DNA of 64,000 nt from NCBI GenBank assembly GCA_030524455.1, contig JAUNGT010000009.1:1-64000 (forward strand), read 5' to 3'. Source of the stretch: Eubacteriales bacterium. Its GTDB lineage: Bacteria; Bacillota; Clostridia; Lachnospirales; Lachnospiraceae. Below are positions 43,285 through 52,610 of this stretch, in pieces. The translations under genes were made by a program, and so were the position numbers. Position 1 is the stretch's first letter; each line of letters opens with the position of its first letter. The notes beneath the pieces are model-generated. The model was not told where the DNA came from. It did no database searches and saw nothing but the letters and a program-made list of their open reading frames with translations.

Positions 43285-44358
43285 TCAGATCCTCTCCTCC
43301 TGCGCCTGTCCGGACGCCTCCCGCAGGGCGCGTTCCCGCTTTGCCAGCCTGCGGTCGTGCTCCGCCATAATGCGCACCAGCTCCTCATAGCTCGTTTTCT
43401 GGGGATTCCAGCCGAGCACCGTCTTCGCCTTGGTGGGATCGCCCCACAGATTGTCCACATCGGTGGGACGGAACCATGCGGGATTGACGCAGACCAAAAG
43501 CTTTCCGGTTGCTTTGTCGTATCCCTTTTCCTCCAGTCCTTTGCCCTCCCAGCGGATCTCCATGCCGTTTGCCGCAAAGGCCTTCTCCGTAAAATCGCGC
43601 ACCGTGTGCTGCTGACCGGTGGCGATGACAAAATCCTCCGGCGTCTCATGCTGCAGAATCATCCACATGCACTCCACATAATCCTTCGCATAGCCCCAGT
43701 CGCGCAGGGAATCCATGTTTCCCAGCTCCAGGTGATCCTGCAGCCCCTCCGCGATCCGGCCCGCCGCCAGCGTGATTTTTCTGGTCACAAAATTTTCTCC
43801 CCGGCGCTCGGACTCATGATTGAACAAAATTCCGTTGACCGCGAACATTCCGTAAGCCTCCCGATATTCCCTGGTGATCCAGAAGCCGTACTGCTTGGCC
43901 ACCGCGTAGGGGCTGTAGGGATGAAAGGGAGTCGTCTCCCGCTGGGGCACCTCCTCCACCTTGCCGTAAAGCTCGGAGGTGGAAGCCTGATAAATCTTTG
44001 TCTTTTTGGTCAGGCCCAAAATCCGCACCGCCTCCAGGATCCGCAGCACGCCCAGAGCGTCCACATCCCCGGAATACTCCGGCACATCAAAGGAAACCTG
44101 CACATGGGACTGCGCCGCCAGGTTGTAAATCTCGTCCGGCTGCACCAGCCCGATGATCCGGATCAGAGACGAGGAATCGGACAGATCCCCGTCGTGCAGC
44201 GTCACCGCATGCCGCTCGATCAGATGATCGATCCGCGCTGTGTTGGAGATTGACGCCCGCCGTGTGATCCCGTGCACCTCATATCCCTTCTCCAGCAAAA
44301 ACTCCGCCAGATAGGATCCGTCCTGCCCGGTAATTCCTGTAATCAATGCCTTTTTCAT
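43285..44358 (-). CDS. gmd: GDP-mannose 4,6-dehydratase
   Basis: A 357-residue enzyme converting GDP-mannose to GDP-4-keto-6-deoxy-mannose. It has the N-terminal NADP site [19 protein letters not shown], the active-site [10 protein letters not shown] with Tyr and Lys, and the substrate-binding [16 protein letters not shown]. The start is the ATG at 44358 (MKKALIT), which gives the family length. The upstream extension to 44448 is unconserved. It forms an operon with fcl. The AraC gene is divergent, about 165 nt away. Confidence 0.96.
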   Translation of the reverse strand: MKKALITGITGQDGSYLAEFLLEKGYEVHGITRRASISNTARIDHLIERHAVTLHDGDLSDSSSLIRIIGLVQPDEIYNLAAQSHVQVSFDVPEYSGDVDALGVLRILEAVRILGLTKKTKIYQASTSELYGKVEEVPQRETTPFHPYSPYAVAKQYGFWITREYREAYGMFAVNGILFNHESERRGENFVTRKITLAAGRIAEGLQDHLELGNMDSLRDWGYAKDYVECMWMILQHETPEDFVIATGQQHTVRDFTEKAFAANGMEIRWEGKGLEEKGYDKATGKLLVCVNPAWFRPTDVDNLWGDPTKAKTVLGWNPQKTSYEELVRIMAEHDRRLAKRERALREASGQAQEERI

Positions 44359-44524
44359 AAATTCACAAGCCCTTTCCCGAAAAAATAATGTTACGTTTCT
44401 TTCGATTCTATCAACAATCCTATCCGTCCAAAAGGGGAAATCTTGCAAATCACTAGCATTATATTGACTTTTATGCTATGCTCCCGGTAAAAGAATCACA
44501 TTTGAAAGAGACAAGGAGATCTGC

Positions 44525-45385
44525 ATGGATACTGCCCTTTTTAGCGGCAGCCTGGTGGAGTCTGACCGGATCCTTTATACGCCCTCCACCTTCGCCCGCA
44601 CCAACCTGATTCACCTGCAGGAAACCGGCTCCCTGCGGGCGCTCAAGCCGCATACCAGCCGCCGGGAAAACCTTTCCTCCTACCTGTGCTTCATCATCCT
44701 GGAGGGAAGCGGCACGCTGGAATACAACCGGGAGTCCTTTGCGCTTTCCGCCGGGGACTGCGTTTTTCTGGATTGCCGCAAGCCCTACCAGCACCGCTGC
44801 TCCGAACAGCTCTGGCGGCTGAAATGGGCGCATTTTTACGGGCCGAACATGGCCGGCATCTACGAAAAATATGCAGAGCGGGGAGGCCAGCCCTGCTTTC
44901 GCCCATCCGGACTTGCCCCCTATGACGCCATTCTGACGAGACTGTTTGAGACGGCTTCCTCCTCCGACTATGTGAGGGACATGAAGATTTTTGAGCAGCT
45001 CACGGCGCTGCTTTCTTTGCTGATGGAGGACAGCTGGCGCCCGGAAGGGGTTCCCCGCCGTTCCCAGCGCCGCTGCAATCTGCAGCAGGTCAAGGACTAT
45101 CTTGACCTGCATTACCGGGAGCCGCTGCGTCTGGATCAGCTCTCGGACATCTTCTATATCAATAAATTTTATCTGACGCGGATTTTCAAGGAGCAGTTCG
45201 GCCTGTCCATCACCGCCTACCTGCTCTCTCTGCGCATCACCCACGCCAAGCGCCTGCTGCGCTTTTCCGGGCTTTCCATCGAGAAGATTGCGCAGGAATG
45301 CGGGATGCAGGACGCCAACTACTTCTCCCGCATGTTCCGGAAGGTAGAGGGCGTCTCCCCGGGGGAATACCGCAGGCAATGGTAG
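44525..45385 (+). CDS. AraC-family transcriptional regulator
   Basis: A 286-residue regulator. The N-terminal cupin-like sensing domain (ILEGSGTLEYNRESFALSAGDCVFLD) is followed by a C-terminal double helix-turn-helix (DYLDLHYREPLRLDQLSDIFYINKFYLTRIFKEQFG...GVSPGEYRRQW). This layout is typical of sugar-responsive AraC proteins. It is transcribed away from gmd-fcl and converges on the Xaa-Pro aminopeptidase gene, so its target is not obvious from position. AAGGAG precedes the ATG. Confidence 0.92.
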   Translation: MDTALFSGSLVESDRILYTPSTFARTNLIHLQETGSLRALKPHTSRRENLSSYLCFIILEGSGTLEYNRESFALSAGDCVFLDCRKPYQHRCSEQLWRLKWAHFYGPNMAGIYEKYAERGGQPCFRPSGLAPYDAILTRLFETASSSDYVRDMKIFEQLTALLSLLMEDSWRPEGVPRRSQRRCNLQQVKDYLDLHYREPLRLDQLSDIFYINKFYLTRIFKEQFGLSITAYLLSLRITHAKRLLRFSGLSIEKIAQECGMQDANYFSRMFRKVEGVSPGEYRRQW

Positions 45386-45396
45386 CGCTGCCCTTT

Positions 45397-47199
45397 TTAT
45401 TGTACCGCTCTGGTGGCCTCCTTCAGCCACGCAAGCTCCTCCCCTTCCAGGAAGGGAGCCATTTTCTCGTACACCTGCGCGTGGTAGCGGTTTAAGCGCT
45501 CGATGTCCTTTGGCTGCATCAGGGAGGTGTCGATGGCGTCCAGATCGATGGGCGCCCAGGTCAGCGTCTCGAAATACATAAACTGGCCGTCGCCGTTTTT
45601 CACGCCGTTTCTGGCAACCATCACGTTCTCGATGCGGATGCCATGGCTTCCCTCGATATAAATGCCGGGCTCGTTGGTGATGTCCATCCCTGCCTCGATG
45701 GGAACCTCCTTCTGGCCCTCCACGAAGCGCCAGCGAAGCCCCTGCGGCCCCTCGTGGACGTTCAGGATATAGCCCACACCGTGTCCGGTGCCGCATTTGT
45801 AATCAATGTTCTGATCCCACATGGGCTGCCGCGCCAGGATGTCCAGGTTGCGGCCGCTGCAGCCGTACAGAAATTTCGCGTCGGTCAGCTGAAGCATTCC
45901 CATGGCGACTGCGGTATAGTGCGCCTTCTCCTCCGGCGTGATGGGCCCCAGCACCATGGTCCTTGTCACATCCGTCGTCCCTCCCAGGTACTGTCCGCCG
46001 GAATCCACCAGCAGCATCCCTCTGGGCTCCAGCGCGGCCGCGCTCTCCTTAGTAGCCTCGTAGTGCATCATGGCCGCGTTGGCCCCATAGGCGCTGATGG
46101 TGGGGAAGGAAAGATCCAGATAGCCGTCAATCTGCGCCCGCAGGCCGTCCAGGTGCATGGCCGCGGTATACTCGGTCATGGGGATTTTGCCCACATTTTT
46201 CTTTACCCAGTAAATAAACCGGCAAACCGCTGCGCTGTCCTTCAAATAAACCTGCTTCATATTGGCAAGCTCCGTCTCGTTTTTCACGGCCTTCAAAAGC
46301 TCCGTGGGGCTGGCCGCGCCGATCACCTCCGCACGGGAGGAAAGAAGCTTATAAAAAGCGTAGCTTACGTTGCCCTCGTCGCAGAGCACCTTTCCGCTCA
46401 CCGGGCAGGCAGACAGCCAGGATGCCGTCTCCTCATAGGGATGCAGGACAATCCCGTACTTTGCAGCGTGAGCCCTCAGATCCTCTGTCACCTCGCCCTC
46501 CTGCAGAAACAGGTGGCACTCCCGGTCCGTCACATAAGCGTAGGAAAGCGCCACCGGATTGCACTCCACATCCGCGCCCCGGATGTTAAGCAGCCACATC
46601 AGGTCGTCCAGCTTACTCAGAAAAAGACTTCCGGCTCCCTTCTTCTCCATCTGCTCCCGCACCTGGGAGAGCTTTTGCTCCACCGTCCGCCCAAACAGCG
46701 CCTCATCGGGCACCAGCACCGGATGGCAGGGAAGCTCCGGGCGGTCCGTCCACACCTCGTTTGCCAGATCCTTTTCATAGGCGATCCGGACCTGCTTTTT
46801 GTCCAGGATTTTTTCCAGCTTCCGGCCAAAACGCGTGTCCACCACACGTCCGTCAAAGCCCAGCGTCTGTCCCGGCTGCATTTTCTGCTCCAAAAACTCC
46901 TCTTTTGTGGGAACTCCTTCCTCCAGCATCCGATACAGCGTCACGCCGGTTCCCTCAAGCTCCCGCTCCGCCTGGATAAAATAGCGGCCGTCCGTCCACA
47001 GTCCGGCCTCCTGCTTTCCGATAATCAGCGTGCCGTTGGAGCCGGAGAAATTGCACAGATACTCCCGCACCTTGAAATAAGCGTCCACATACTCGGAATT
47101 GTGGAAGTCCGCCGTGGGGACCATGTACCAGTCCACACCGTTTTTCTCCATCACGGCCCGCAGCGCGGCGAGCCTGTCGCAGATTTTTTGATTTATCAT
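45397..47199 (-). CDS. Xaa-Pro aminopeptidase (M24B, aminopeptidase P)
   Basis: A 600-residue cytoplasmic enzyme that removes N-terminal residues preceding proline. It has two creatinase-like N-terminal domains and a pita-bread catalytic domain. The metal ligands are visible in VDSGGQYLGGTTDVTRT (two Asp), TGHGVGYILNVHEG (His) and NEPGIYI (Glu). The long three-domain form resembles the eukaryotic-type aminopeptidase P. The start is the ATG at 47199 with GGAGG 10 nt upstream. An in-frame ORF to 47265 would add a non-conserved stretch. Confidence 0.95.
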   Translation of the reverse strand: MINQKICDRLAALRAVMEKNGVDWYMVPTADFHNSEYVDAYFKVREYLCNFSGSNGTLIIGKQEAGLWTDGRYFIQAERELEGTGVTLYRMLEEGVPTKEEFLEQKMQPGQTLGFDGRVVDTRFGRKLEKILDKKQVRIAYEKDLANEVWTDRPELPCHPVLVPDEALFGRTVEQKLSQVREQMEKKGAGSLFLSKLDDLMWLLNIRGADVECNPVALSYAYVTDRECHLFLQEGEVTEDLRAHAAKYGIVLHPYEETASWLSACPVSGKVLCDEGNVSYAFYKLLSSRAEVIGAASPTELLKAVKNETELANMKQVYLKDSAAVCRFIYWVKKNVGKIPMTEYTAAMHLDGLRAQIDGYLDLSFPTISAYGANAAMMHYEATKESAAALEPRGMLLVDSGGQYLGGTTDVTRTMVLGPITPEEKAHYTAVAMGMLQLTDAKFLYGCSGRNLDILARQPMWDQNIDYKCGTGHGVGYILNVHEGPQGLRWRFVEGQKEVPIEAGMDITNEPGIYIEGSHGIRIENVMVARNGVKNGDGQFMYFETLTWAPIDLDAIDTSLMQPKDIERLNRYHAQVYEKMAPFLEGEELAWLKEATRAVQ

Positions 47200-47286
47200 A
47201 GGTTTTATCCTCCAAACAAAAGTTACATCAAAAATTATCATACTCACTAAAAAAAGACGTGTCAAGCCGGGAATCCCGGGGGCGTC

Positions 47287-47315
47287 TTGTATTTTTCCCC
47301 CGGGTCGGGTACAAT
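47287..47315 (+). promoter_or_regulatory. Promoter of deoC
   Basis: TTGTAT (47287-47292), 17-nt spacer, TACAAT (47310-47315), about 33 nt before the start codon, with AAAGGAG between. Confidence 0.65.
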
Positions 47316-47347
47316 AGAGCCAACATCAAAAAAGGAGCCGTCTTTTT

Positions 47348-48010
47348 ATGACAAACCAGGAAATTTTATCCCACATCGACCATACCCAGCTAAAGCCCTA
47401 CGCGGTCTGGGCCGATATTGAAACGCTCTGCCGCGAAGCGATCACGCTCCGCACCGCCTCCGTCTGCATTCCGCCTGCTTTTGTGGAGCGGGCGCATCAG
47501 GCCTTCCCCGATCTGAATATCTGCACGGTGGTCGGCTTTCCACTGGGCTATGCCACCACCGCCGCCAAGCTGGCCGAGACAAAGCAGGCCCTGCAGGAGG
47601 GCGCAAACGAGATCGACATGGTCGTCAACATCAGCGACGTGAAGGATCACCGCTACGCTCAGGTGGAGGAGGAGATCCGCGCCCTTAAGGACTGCTGCGG
47701 CAGCCATATTCTGAAGGTGATCGTGGAAACCTGCTACCTGACGGAGGAAGAAAAAATCGCCATGTGCAGGGCCGTCACAGCGGCCGGAGCCGAATTCATC
47801 AAGACCTCCACGGGCTTTGGCACCGGCGGAGCCACCCTGGCGGACGTCGCGCTCTTTCGGTCCCACATCGGCCCGAACGTGCAGATCAAGGCGGCCGGGG
47901 GCGTAAAGACCCGGGAGGATCTGGAGGCCTTTCTGGCCGCGGGCTGCAGCCGCATCGGCACCTCCTCTGCGGTTTCCCTGCTGACCGGAGGACAGGCCTC
48001 CTCCTATTGA
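47348..48010 (+). CDS. deoC: Deoxyribose-phosphate aldolase
   Basis: A 220-residue class I aldolase that splits 2-deoxyribose-5-phosphate into glyceraldehyde-3-phosphate and acetaldehyde in nucleoside breakdown. The Schiff-base lysine is in FIKTSTGFGTGGAT, and the second key lysine is in QIKAAGGVKT. The N-terminus IDHTQLKPYA is typical. The length equals the family norm. It stands alone with its own promoter and a hairpin after its stop. Confidence 0.97.
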   Translation: MTNQEILSHIDHTQLKPYAVWADIETLCREAITLRTASVCIPPAFVERAHQAFPDLNICTVVGFPLGYATTAAKLAETKQALQEGANEIDMVVNISDVKDHRYAQVEEEIRALKDCCGSHILKVIVETCYLTEEEKIAMCRAVTAAGAEFIKTSTGFGTGGATLADVALFRSHIGPNVQIKAAGGVKTREDLEAFLAAGCSRIGTSSAVSLLTGGQASSY

Positions 48011-48015
48011 TATAA

Positions 48016-48040
48016 GGCGCGGGAACTGGTTTCCCGCGCC
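48016..48040 (+). terminator. Probable terminator of deoC
   Basis: A perfect 10-bp GC-rich stem (GGCGCGGGAA / TTCCCGCGCC) starts 6 nt after the deoC stop. The T-run comes 12 nt after the stem, so efficiency is uncertain. Confidence 0.6.
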
Positions 48041-48088
48041 CGGATCTGTGAACTTTTTTTTAATTTTATAAACTTTCTCTGTTTTTTC

Positions 48089-48118
48089 TTGTGCCTTATA
48101 AGGTTTTTGTGATATACT
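48089..48118 (+). promoter_or_regulatory. Promoter of the citrate synthase transcript
   Basis: TTGTGC (48089-48094), 18-nt spacer, TATACT (48113-48118). It would start a transcript near 48125, leaving a long 5' leader. Confidence 0.55.
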
Positions 48119-48124
48119 TAGCTA

Positions 48125-48390
48125 AGTTTAGCGAGTTCAGCTGTCAAAGTCTTGCTTTTCACATCGAACTTGCCCACCCACTACATCAATCAAATCCCGG
48201 CGCACCAACCGGCCGGGTCCGTATTGCGAATCCGATCCGTCATCCTTGTTTATAATTTTATAGCTGCGCCGGCTGCTTTTTTTGTGAGCAGTCTGTTGAA
48301 AACGCTACCTTTCTATCCGGCGCACAGCCCGAAAACCGACGGGGATTCTTTATACAATACGGATTTTTCAGAAAGGCGGTGTTATTTTTT
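48125..48390 (+). promoter_or_regulatory. Long leader of citrate synthase with mutually exclusive stems
   Basis: The 265-nt leader has CCGGCGCA at 48197-48204 and again at 48317-48324. The complement TGCGCCGG lies between them at 48265-48272 and is followed by CTGC and seven T residues (48277-48283). The middle element can pair with only one of the two copies at a time. Pairing with the first would form a terminator-like stem before the T-run, and pairing with the second would prevent it. This looks like an attenuation switch. No known riboswitch class is recognised and no ORF of note is seen. Confidence 0.45.
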
Positions 48391-49764
48391 ATGGATCTGA
48401 ATCTGACGAACAGTTTTTCCGAAATCACACCGGAAATCCTCCGGCTGTCGCAGCTAAGCGAGAAGGCCGGCAGCATCGATTCCGGGCTTTATACGAAATA
48501 TGACGTAAAACGCGGACTGCGGGATTTAAACGGCAAGGGCGTCCTGGCCGGACTGACCAATATCTCCGACGTGCGCGCCACCCAAATGGTGGACGGCAAG
48601 GCTGTCCCCGCCCACGGCAAGCTCTTTTACCGCGGCTACAATGTGGAGGACCTGGTGCGCGGCTTTGCGGCGGACGACCGCTTCGGCTTCGACGAGGTAA
48701 CCTATCTGCTGCTGTTTGACAAGCTGCCGACAGGGGAGGAGCTGGAACGCTTTTCCGCGCTGCTTTCCTCCTACCGCAGCCTGCCCACCAGCTTTGTGCG
48801 GGACATTATCATGAAAGCGCCCAGCAAGGACATGATGAACACCCTGGCCCGCAGCGTGCTGACGCTGTACTCCTACGACGACCGGGCCGACGACGTTTCC
48901 CTGCCCAACGTGCTGCGCCAGTGTCTGCAGCTGATCAGCCTCTGCCCCATGCTCTCCATTTACGGCTACCAGGCCTACAGCCATTACCACGACGGCAACA
49001 GCCTTTATATCCATCAGCCCTCCCAGACGCTTTCCATGGCGGAGAACATCCTGCACATCCTGCGGCCGGACAGCAGCTACACGCCTCTGGAGGCCAGGAT
49101 TTTGGATATCGCGCTGATCCTCCATATGGAGCACGGCGGCGGCAACAACTCCTCCTTCACCACCCGGGTTGTGACTTCCTCCCTCTCCGATACCTACTCC
49201 GTCATCGCGGCAGCCATCGGCTCCCTGAAGGGCCCCCGCCACGGCGGCGCCAATATCAAGGTGGTAAAGATGTTCGAGGAGATGAAGCAGGAGGTTCGCG
49301 ACTGGAAGGACGACGAGGAGGTGAGCCGCTATCTGGAACGCCTCTTACAGAAGGATGCCTTCGACCACGCCGGCTTAATCTACGGCGTAGGCCATGCGGT
49401 CTACTCCAAATCCGATCCCCGCGCGGTGATCTTTAAGAGCTTCGTGGAACGGCTTTCCGAGGAAAAGGGGCTGCATGAGGAGTTCGAGCTGTACAACAGC
49501 GTGGAGCGGCTGGCTCCCCGGGTGATCTCCGGCGAGCGCCAGATGTACAAGGGCGTCAGCGTGAATGTGGACTTCTACTCCGGTTTTGTCTACAAGATGC
49601 TGGGCCTCCCCATGGAGCTGTATACCCCGATTTTCGCCATCGCCCGCATGGTGGGCTGGAGCGCCCACCGGATGGAGGAGCTTGCCTCCAACGGCAAAAT
49701 CATCCGCCCGGCCTACAAAACGCTGTGCACGGACCGGGATTATGTGGAGCTTGGGAACCGCTAA
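48391..49764 (+). CDS. Citrate synthase
   Basis: A 457-residue citrate/2-methylcitrate synthase that condenses acetyl-CoA with oxaloacetate, the entry to glutamate synthesis in anaerobes. The catalytic histidines and aspartate are recognisable in HMEHGGGNNSSF, GPRHGGAN and VYSKSDPRA. An N-terminal extension of about 60 residues precedes the core. This long form is common in clostridia. The ATG at 48391 is preferred over the in-frame GTG at 48379, which sits too close to the AAAGG site. Confidence 0.93.
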   Translation: MDLNLTNSFSEITPEILRLSQLSEKAGSIDSGLYTKYDVKRGLRDLNGKGVLAGLTNISDVRATQMVDGKAVPAHGKLFYRGYNVEDLVRGFAADDRFGFDEVTYLLLFDKLPTGEELERFSALLSSYRSLPTSFVRDIIMKAPSKDMMNTLARSVLTLYSYDDRADDVSLPNVLRQCLQLISLCPMLSIYGYQAYSHYHDGNSLYIHQPSQTLSMAENILHILRPDSSYTPLEARILDIALILHMEHGGGNNSSFTTRVVTSSLSDTYSVIAAAIGSLKGPRHGGANIKVVKMFEEMKQEVRDWKDDEEVSRYLERLLQKDAFDHAGLIYGVGHAVYSKSDPRAVIFKSFVERLSEEKGLHEEFELYNSVERLAPRVISGERQMYKGVSVNVDFYSGFVYKMLGLPMELYTPIFAIARMVGWSAHRMEELASNGKIIRPAYKTLCTDRDYVELGNR

Positions 49765-49781
49765 AGCCAGAGGACCTCTTT

Positions 49782-50365
49782 ATGAAGAAAGATCACATCA
49801 GACAGGCTTATAAATCTTCCAGAAATATTTATGACGATGCGCTGACGCAGAATACGCTTTGGTCCAAATTGTACAATCACCTTTTTTGGGGCGTTGACGA
49901 TTCTTTCATCGCCCAAAAGGTGCTGGCTGCAATTCCACAGGGTTTTTCGGGAAAGCTATTGGATGTGCCTGTCGGTACGGCTGTTTTTACAGCCGAAAAT
50001 TTTGCGCCAATCACATATCGAATATCCGGTGTGTGCAGGGGGACGTAGGGAAGCTTCCCTTTGAGGATCATACATTTGATATTTTGATTTCCATGAACGG
50101 CTTCCATGCCTTTCCGGACAAGGAAAAGGCTTTTTCGGAAACCTGCCGTGTGCTGAAGAAGGGCGGCCTTTTTACCGGCTGCTTTTATATCAGGGGCGAG
50201 TGCAGGCGCACCGATTTTCTCATCCGTCATTTTCTTGCGCCGAAGGGATGGTTTACTCCCCCGTTCCAAAGCCTCCCGGAATTGACCCGGAAACTGGAAG
50301 CATTATACTCGGATGTGAAAATATCCCATCTTCATTCCATCGCATATTTTGAGTGTATAAAATAG
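49782..50365 (+). pseudogene. Class I methyltransferase broken by internal deletion and frameshift
   Basis: The first part (from ATG 49782, MKKDHIRQAYKSSRNIYDD) reads to the glycine-rich motif LLDVPVGTAVFTAENF and then stops at TAG near 50046. The second part continues in another frame, as HISNIRCVQGDVGKLPFED followed by FDILISMNGFHAFPD and a normal C-terminus to TAA at 50365. In intact relatives roughly 30 residues, including the acidic SAM-ribose-binding strand, lie between these two parts. So the gene has lost that piece together with its frame. It is downstream of citrate synthase by 17 nt. Confidence 0.82.
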
Positions 50366-50368
50366 TGC

Positions 50369-51073
50369 TCAGGACTCTGCTTCCTGCCCGTCAAAGCCGG
50401 ACAAAAAGCAGAGTCCAAAATTGGTGTGACGCTCAAGCGAGTGCAATCCTTCCCGAATATACTGCCATGACTGAGAATAACCTCCAGTAACAGAGAAGGC
50501 TGACTTGCTGATATAATTGATAAATCCGGGAATATCATCCCGGTATTTTTTTGCAAAGGTAAAAGCATCTCTTTCTTTTTCATCATCCGTACTATTCAAT
50601 TTTCCATAGAGAACATGGTCCAGATTGCAAGACATATAGTAAATCTGATACGGCACCTTCCAAATTGCAGCTGTCGAAGCCAATCTGTTCAAATTCTCCC
50701 GCTTCCGGCTATTTCTCGCCTCAATTCCGTTTTTTCTTTGCGTTCGAATTTCTGTTTCAGAATAGGCAGGCTTTACCGCCGCATTGTCTTCCACAACAGC
50801 ATCGTCGGGAATAAATACTCCATCCATATCTGTAATATGAATAATTTGGCTAAAATCATCAGGCTTAAACATTCGTCCTGCATAATTCTTGACAAGATTA
50901 CCGACTTTAGAAACAATATTGCTTGGATTTACATTCAATTCAGTCGTAAGATCACGATGCATGACATGAACATACACTGCCTTGCTGTCGTAAATACGAT
51001 TTAAGAGAACGCCCAGAGCTTCTTCGTCTGAAGGTCCTTCCACAATGACAAAAACAATTTTCTTACGAAACAT
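50369..51073 (-). CDS. Toprim-like protein, partner of the adjacent ATPase
   Basis: A 234-residue protein. The N-terminal strand-loop KIVFVIVEGPSDEEALGVLL, with a glutamate after the first strand, and the later IIHITDMDGVFIPDD with a D-x-D motif, match the acidic triad of Toprim folds. These are found in OLD, AriB and topoisomerase nucleases. The rest (YQIYYMSCNLDHVLYGKLN) is not recognised. The ATG at 51073 lies inside the last codons of the upstream ATPase gene (11-nt overlap) with GGGAGG upstream, so the two proteins are co-translated. AT-rich composition sets the pair apart from the surrounding backbone. A DNA- or RNA-cutting effector is inferred. Confidence 0.7.
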   Translation of the reverse strand: MFRKKIVFVIVEGPSDEEALGVLLNRIYDSKAVYVHVMHRDLTTELNVNPSNIVSKVGNLVKNYAGRMFKPDDFSQIIHITDMDGVFIPDDAVVEDNAAVKPAYSETEIRTQRKNGIEARNSRKRENLNRLASTAAIWKVPYQIYYMSCNLDHVLYGKLNSTDDEKERDAFTFAKKYRDDIPGFINYISKSAFSVTGGYSQSWQYIREGLHSLERHTNFGLCFLSGFDGQEAES

Positions 51074-52478
51074 CCGGATCACCTGCCTCCCTGAACGCCA
51101 TCGCAATTTCACTGTTGTTTGTCGGTTCATACACGGGCTCCTTCTGTTCCCCGAGAATGATGTCCCTATAATAAAGGTCTCGAAGGTTATTCGTCGTTTT
51201 TACATTACTCATACGGATATAGCGGTTTTTCGGATTCGTGGTTGTAAATGCGATAAAACATTTGTCCAACGTTTCCAATGGACGCAAATTATGAGAAGTG
51301 AATACAAGTTGCCCCTTTCCTTTTTCTGAAATGATCCGCAGGATTTCACCGAGCAGATATTCAAAAATACCGGCATCCAACTCATCTATGGCAACTGTCA
51401 TCGAAGGCTTGTTGTATATGACAATCAAAAGCTGTAAAATCGAAATGAGCTTCTTAATCCCCTCAGATTCATATTGCAGCGGAATTTCTCTACTGTTTTT
51501 TTGGGACATGAGCTGGATACAATAGCCCGGTGTACCGTTTGGATAAAGCTGAGGTCCCATATCTTTTACACCGATCGTAAGTCCTGGTACAAGCTGTGGC
51601 AAGACCACATTCATGCAATCAATAATCTTATGAACGATATTCAATGCCGTTTCGGGAATCAGGGATGATTCATTTAGCTTGATCAGGATATTTCCAATGG
51701 AAGCTTTTCCGTTTTCATCATAGTTAAAAGCAAGCGGAAGTGCATCCATACTGATAAGCCCCGTATTTGTCGTGTTAATCACAAACAGCTGGAAATTACC
51801 GAAAAAAACAAGGCTCTCTATAAGAGAACGATGATAATCTACTTTGCAGTTCTGGCGAATAGCATTCAGCAATTCTCTTGAAAAAACAAAAGAGCGTGAC
51901 GTTGCATATGCAATCTGCTTTGCAACAAAAAGATTCTTTAAAACTTCCTTATCCTTTCCAATAATTGACTGATATTTTGCCGCTGGCAGAAAAACAGCGT
52001 CTTCCGCCGCTCTTGTATCGATAACCGGCGAAAGACGAACTTTTAAATCTTTGTTTTCATAGGAATAGGCAAGCACCTCGTCAAATAACACCGCTCTATA
52101 GCCCTCATCAATTGATGGTATCTCCGTGTTGTGCCCCATAGAATTGAGTTCCCGACGCAGACTCACTTCATAAAAGCCAGAATAAGCAGAATTTACTTGT
52201 TGGTTACTTACCTTAAAGTTGTATTTGATCGTCGCAACTTCACTATCCACATTAATGTAGTCGGCAAAGCGAGCTGGAACTACCCTGCCTGAAAATGCAA
52301 GGCGGAGCAGCTCCAGCGCGTCAATCAATGCAGTCTTGCCAGAACCATTTTGCCCATATATACCAAGGATGCTTACCATACGGTTCTTGGAAGAATTTAC
52401 AAAATCAAGATGTCCATAGCTAACATTCTTAAAGTTTCTAATCTCAATACTCTCAATTCTGACAATGATATTACTCAT
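51063..52478 (-). CDS. ABC/SMC-like AAA ATPase of a candidate defence module
   Basis: A 471-residue AAA_15/AAA_21-type ATPase. It starts IVRIESIEIRNFKNVSYGHLDF, with Walker A GIYGQNGSGKTALIDALELL near residue 40. The signature-like EGIKKLISILQLL is followed by Walker B MTVAIDELDAGIFEYLLGEIL and the H-loop QLVFTSHNLRPLE. This is the OLD/RecF-like architecture found in AriA of PARIS, AbiL/RloA, and similar phage-defence ATPases. The ATG at 52478 has AAAGGAG 8 nt upstream. An ORF to 52559 has an unconserved extension. It shares an operon with the Toprim-like gene. It probably senses a phage product and releases or activates its partner; this is inference. Confidence 0.82.
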   Translation of the reverse strand: MSNIIVRIESIEIRNFKNVSYGHLDFVNSSKNRMVSILGIYGQNGSGKTALIDALELLRLAFSGRVVPARFADYINVDSEVATIKYNFKVSNQQVNSAYSGFYEVSLRRELNSMGHNTEIPSIDEGYRAVLFDEVLAYSYENKDLKVRLSPVIDTRAAEDAVFLPAAKYQSIIGKDKEVLKNLFVAKQIAYATSRSFVFSRELLNAIRQNCKVDYHRSLIESLVFFGNFQLFVINTTNTGLISMDALPLAFNYDENGKASIGNILIKLNESSLIPETALNIVHKIIDCMNVVLPQLVPGLTIGVKDMGPQLYPNGTPGYCIQLMSQKNSREIPLQYESEGIKKLISILQLLIVIYNKPSMTVAIDELDAGIFEYLLGEILRIISEKGKGQLVFTSHNLRPLETLDKCFIAFTTTNPKNRYIRMSNVKTTNNLRDLYYRDIILGEQKEPVYEPTNNSEIAMAFREAGDPDVS

Positions 52479-52529
52479 GATAAGTTCTCCTTTTTCTGCT
52501 CCATGAGAGTGATATAACTCAACGATATT

Positions 52530-52559
52530 AGTATATCTCAGATTTGCAGAAAAAGTCAA
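52530..52559 (-). promoter_or_regulatory. Promoter of the ATPase-Toprim operon
   Basis: Minus strand: TTGACT (52554-52559), 18-nt spacer, TATACT (52530-52535). The start region is rich in near-palindromic AT sequence (GATATACTAATATC). Confidence 0.6.
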
Positions 52560-52610
52560 CTCGAAACAATAATTTGATATTAAATATTTCGTTTTCGCCT
52601 TACTATCGCT

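Noticed and set aside
44471..45796. Long minus-strand frame opposite the AraC gene
   Set aside because: It is antisense to a clear AraC regulator and an aminopeptidase. The composition is that of a GC-rich shadow frame.
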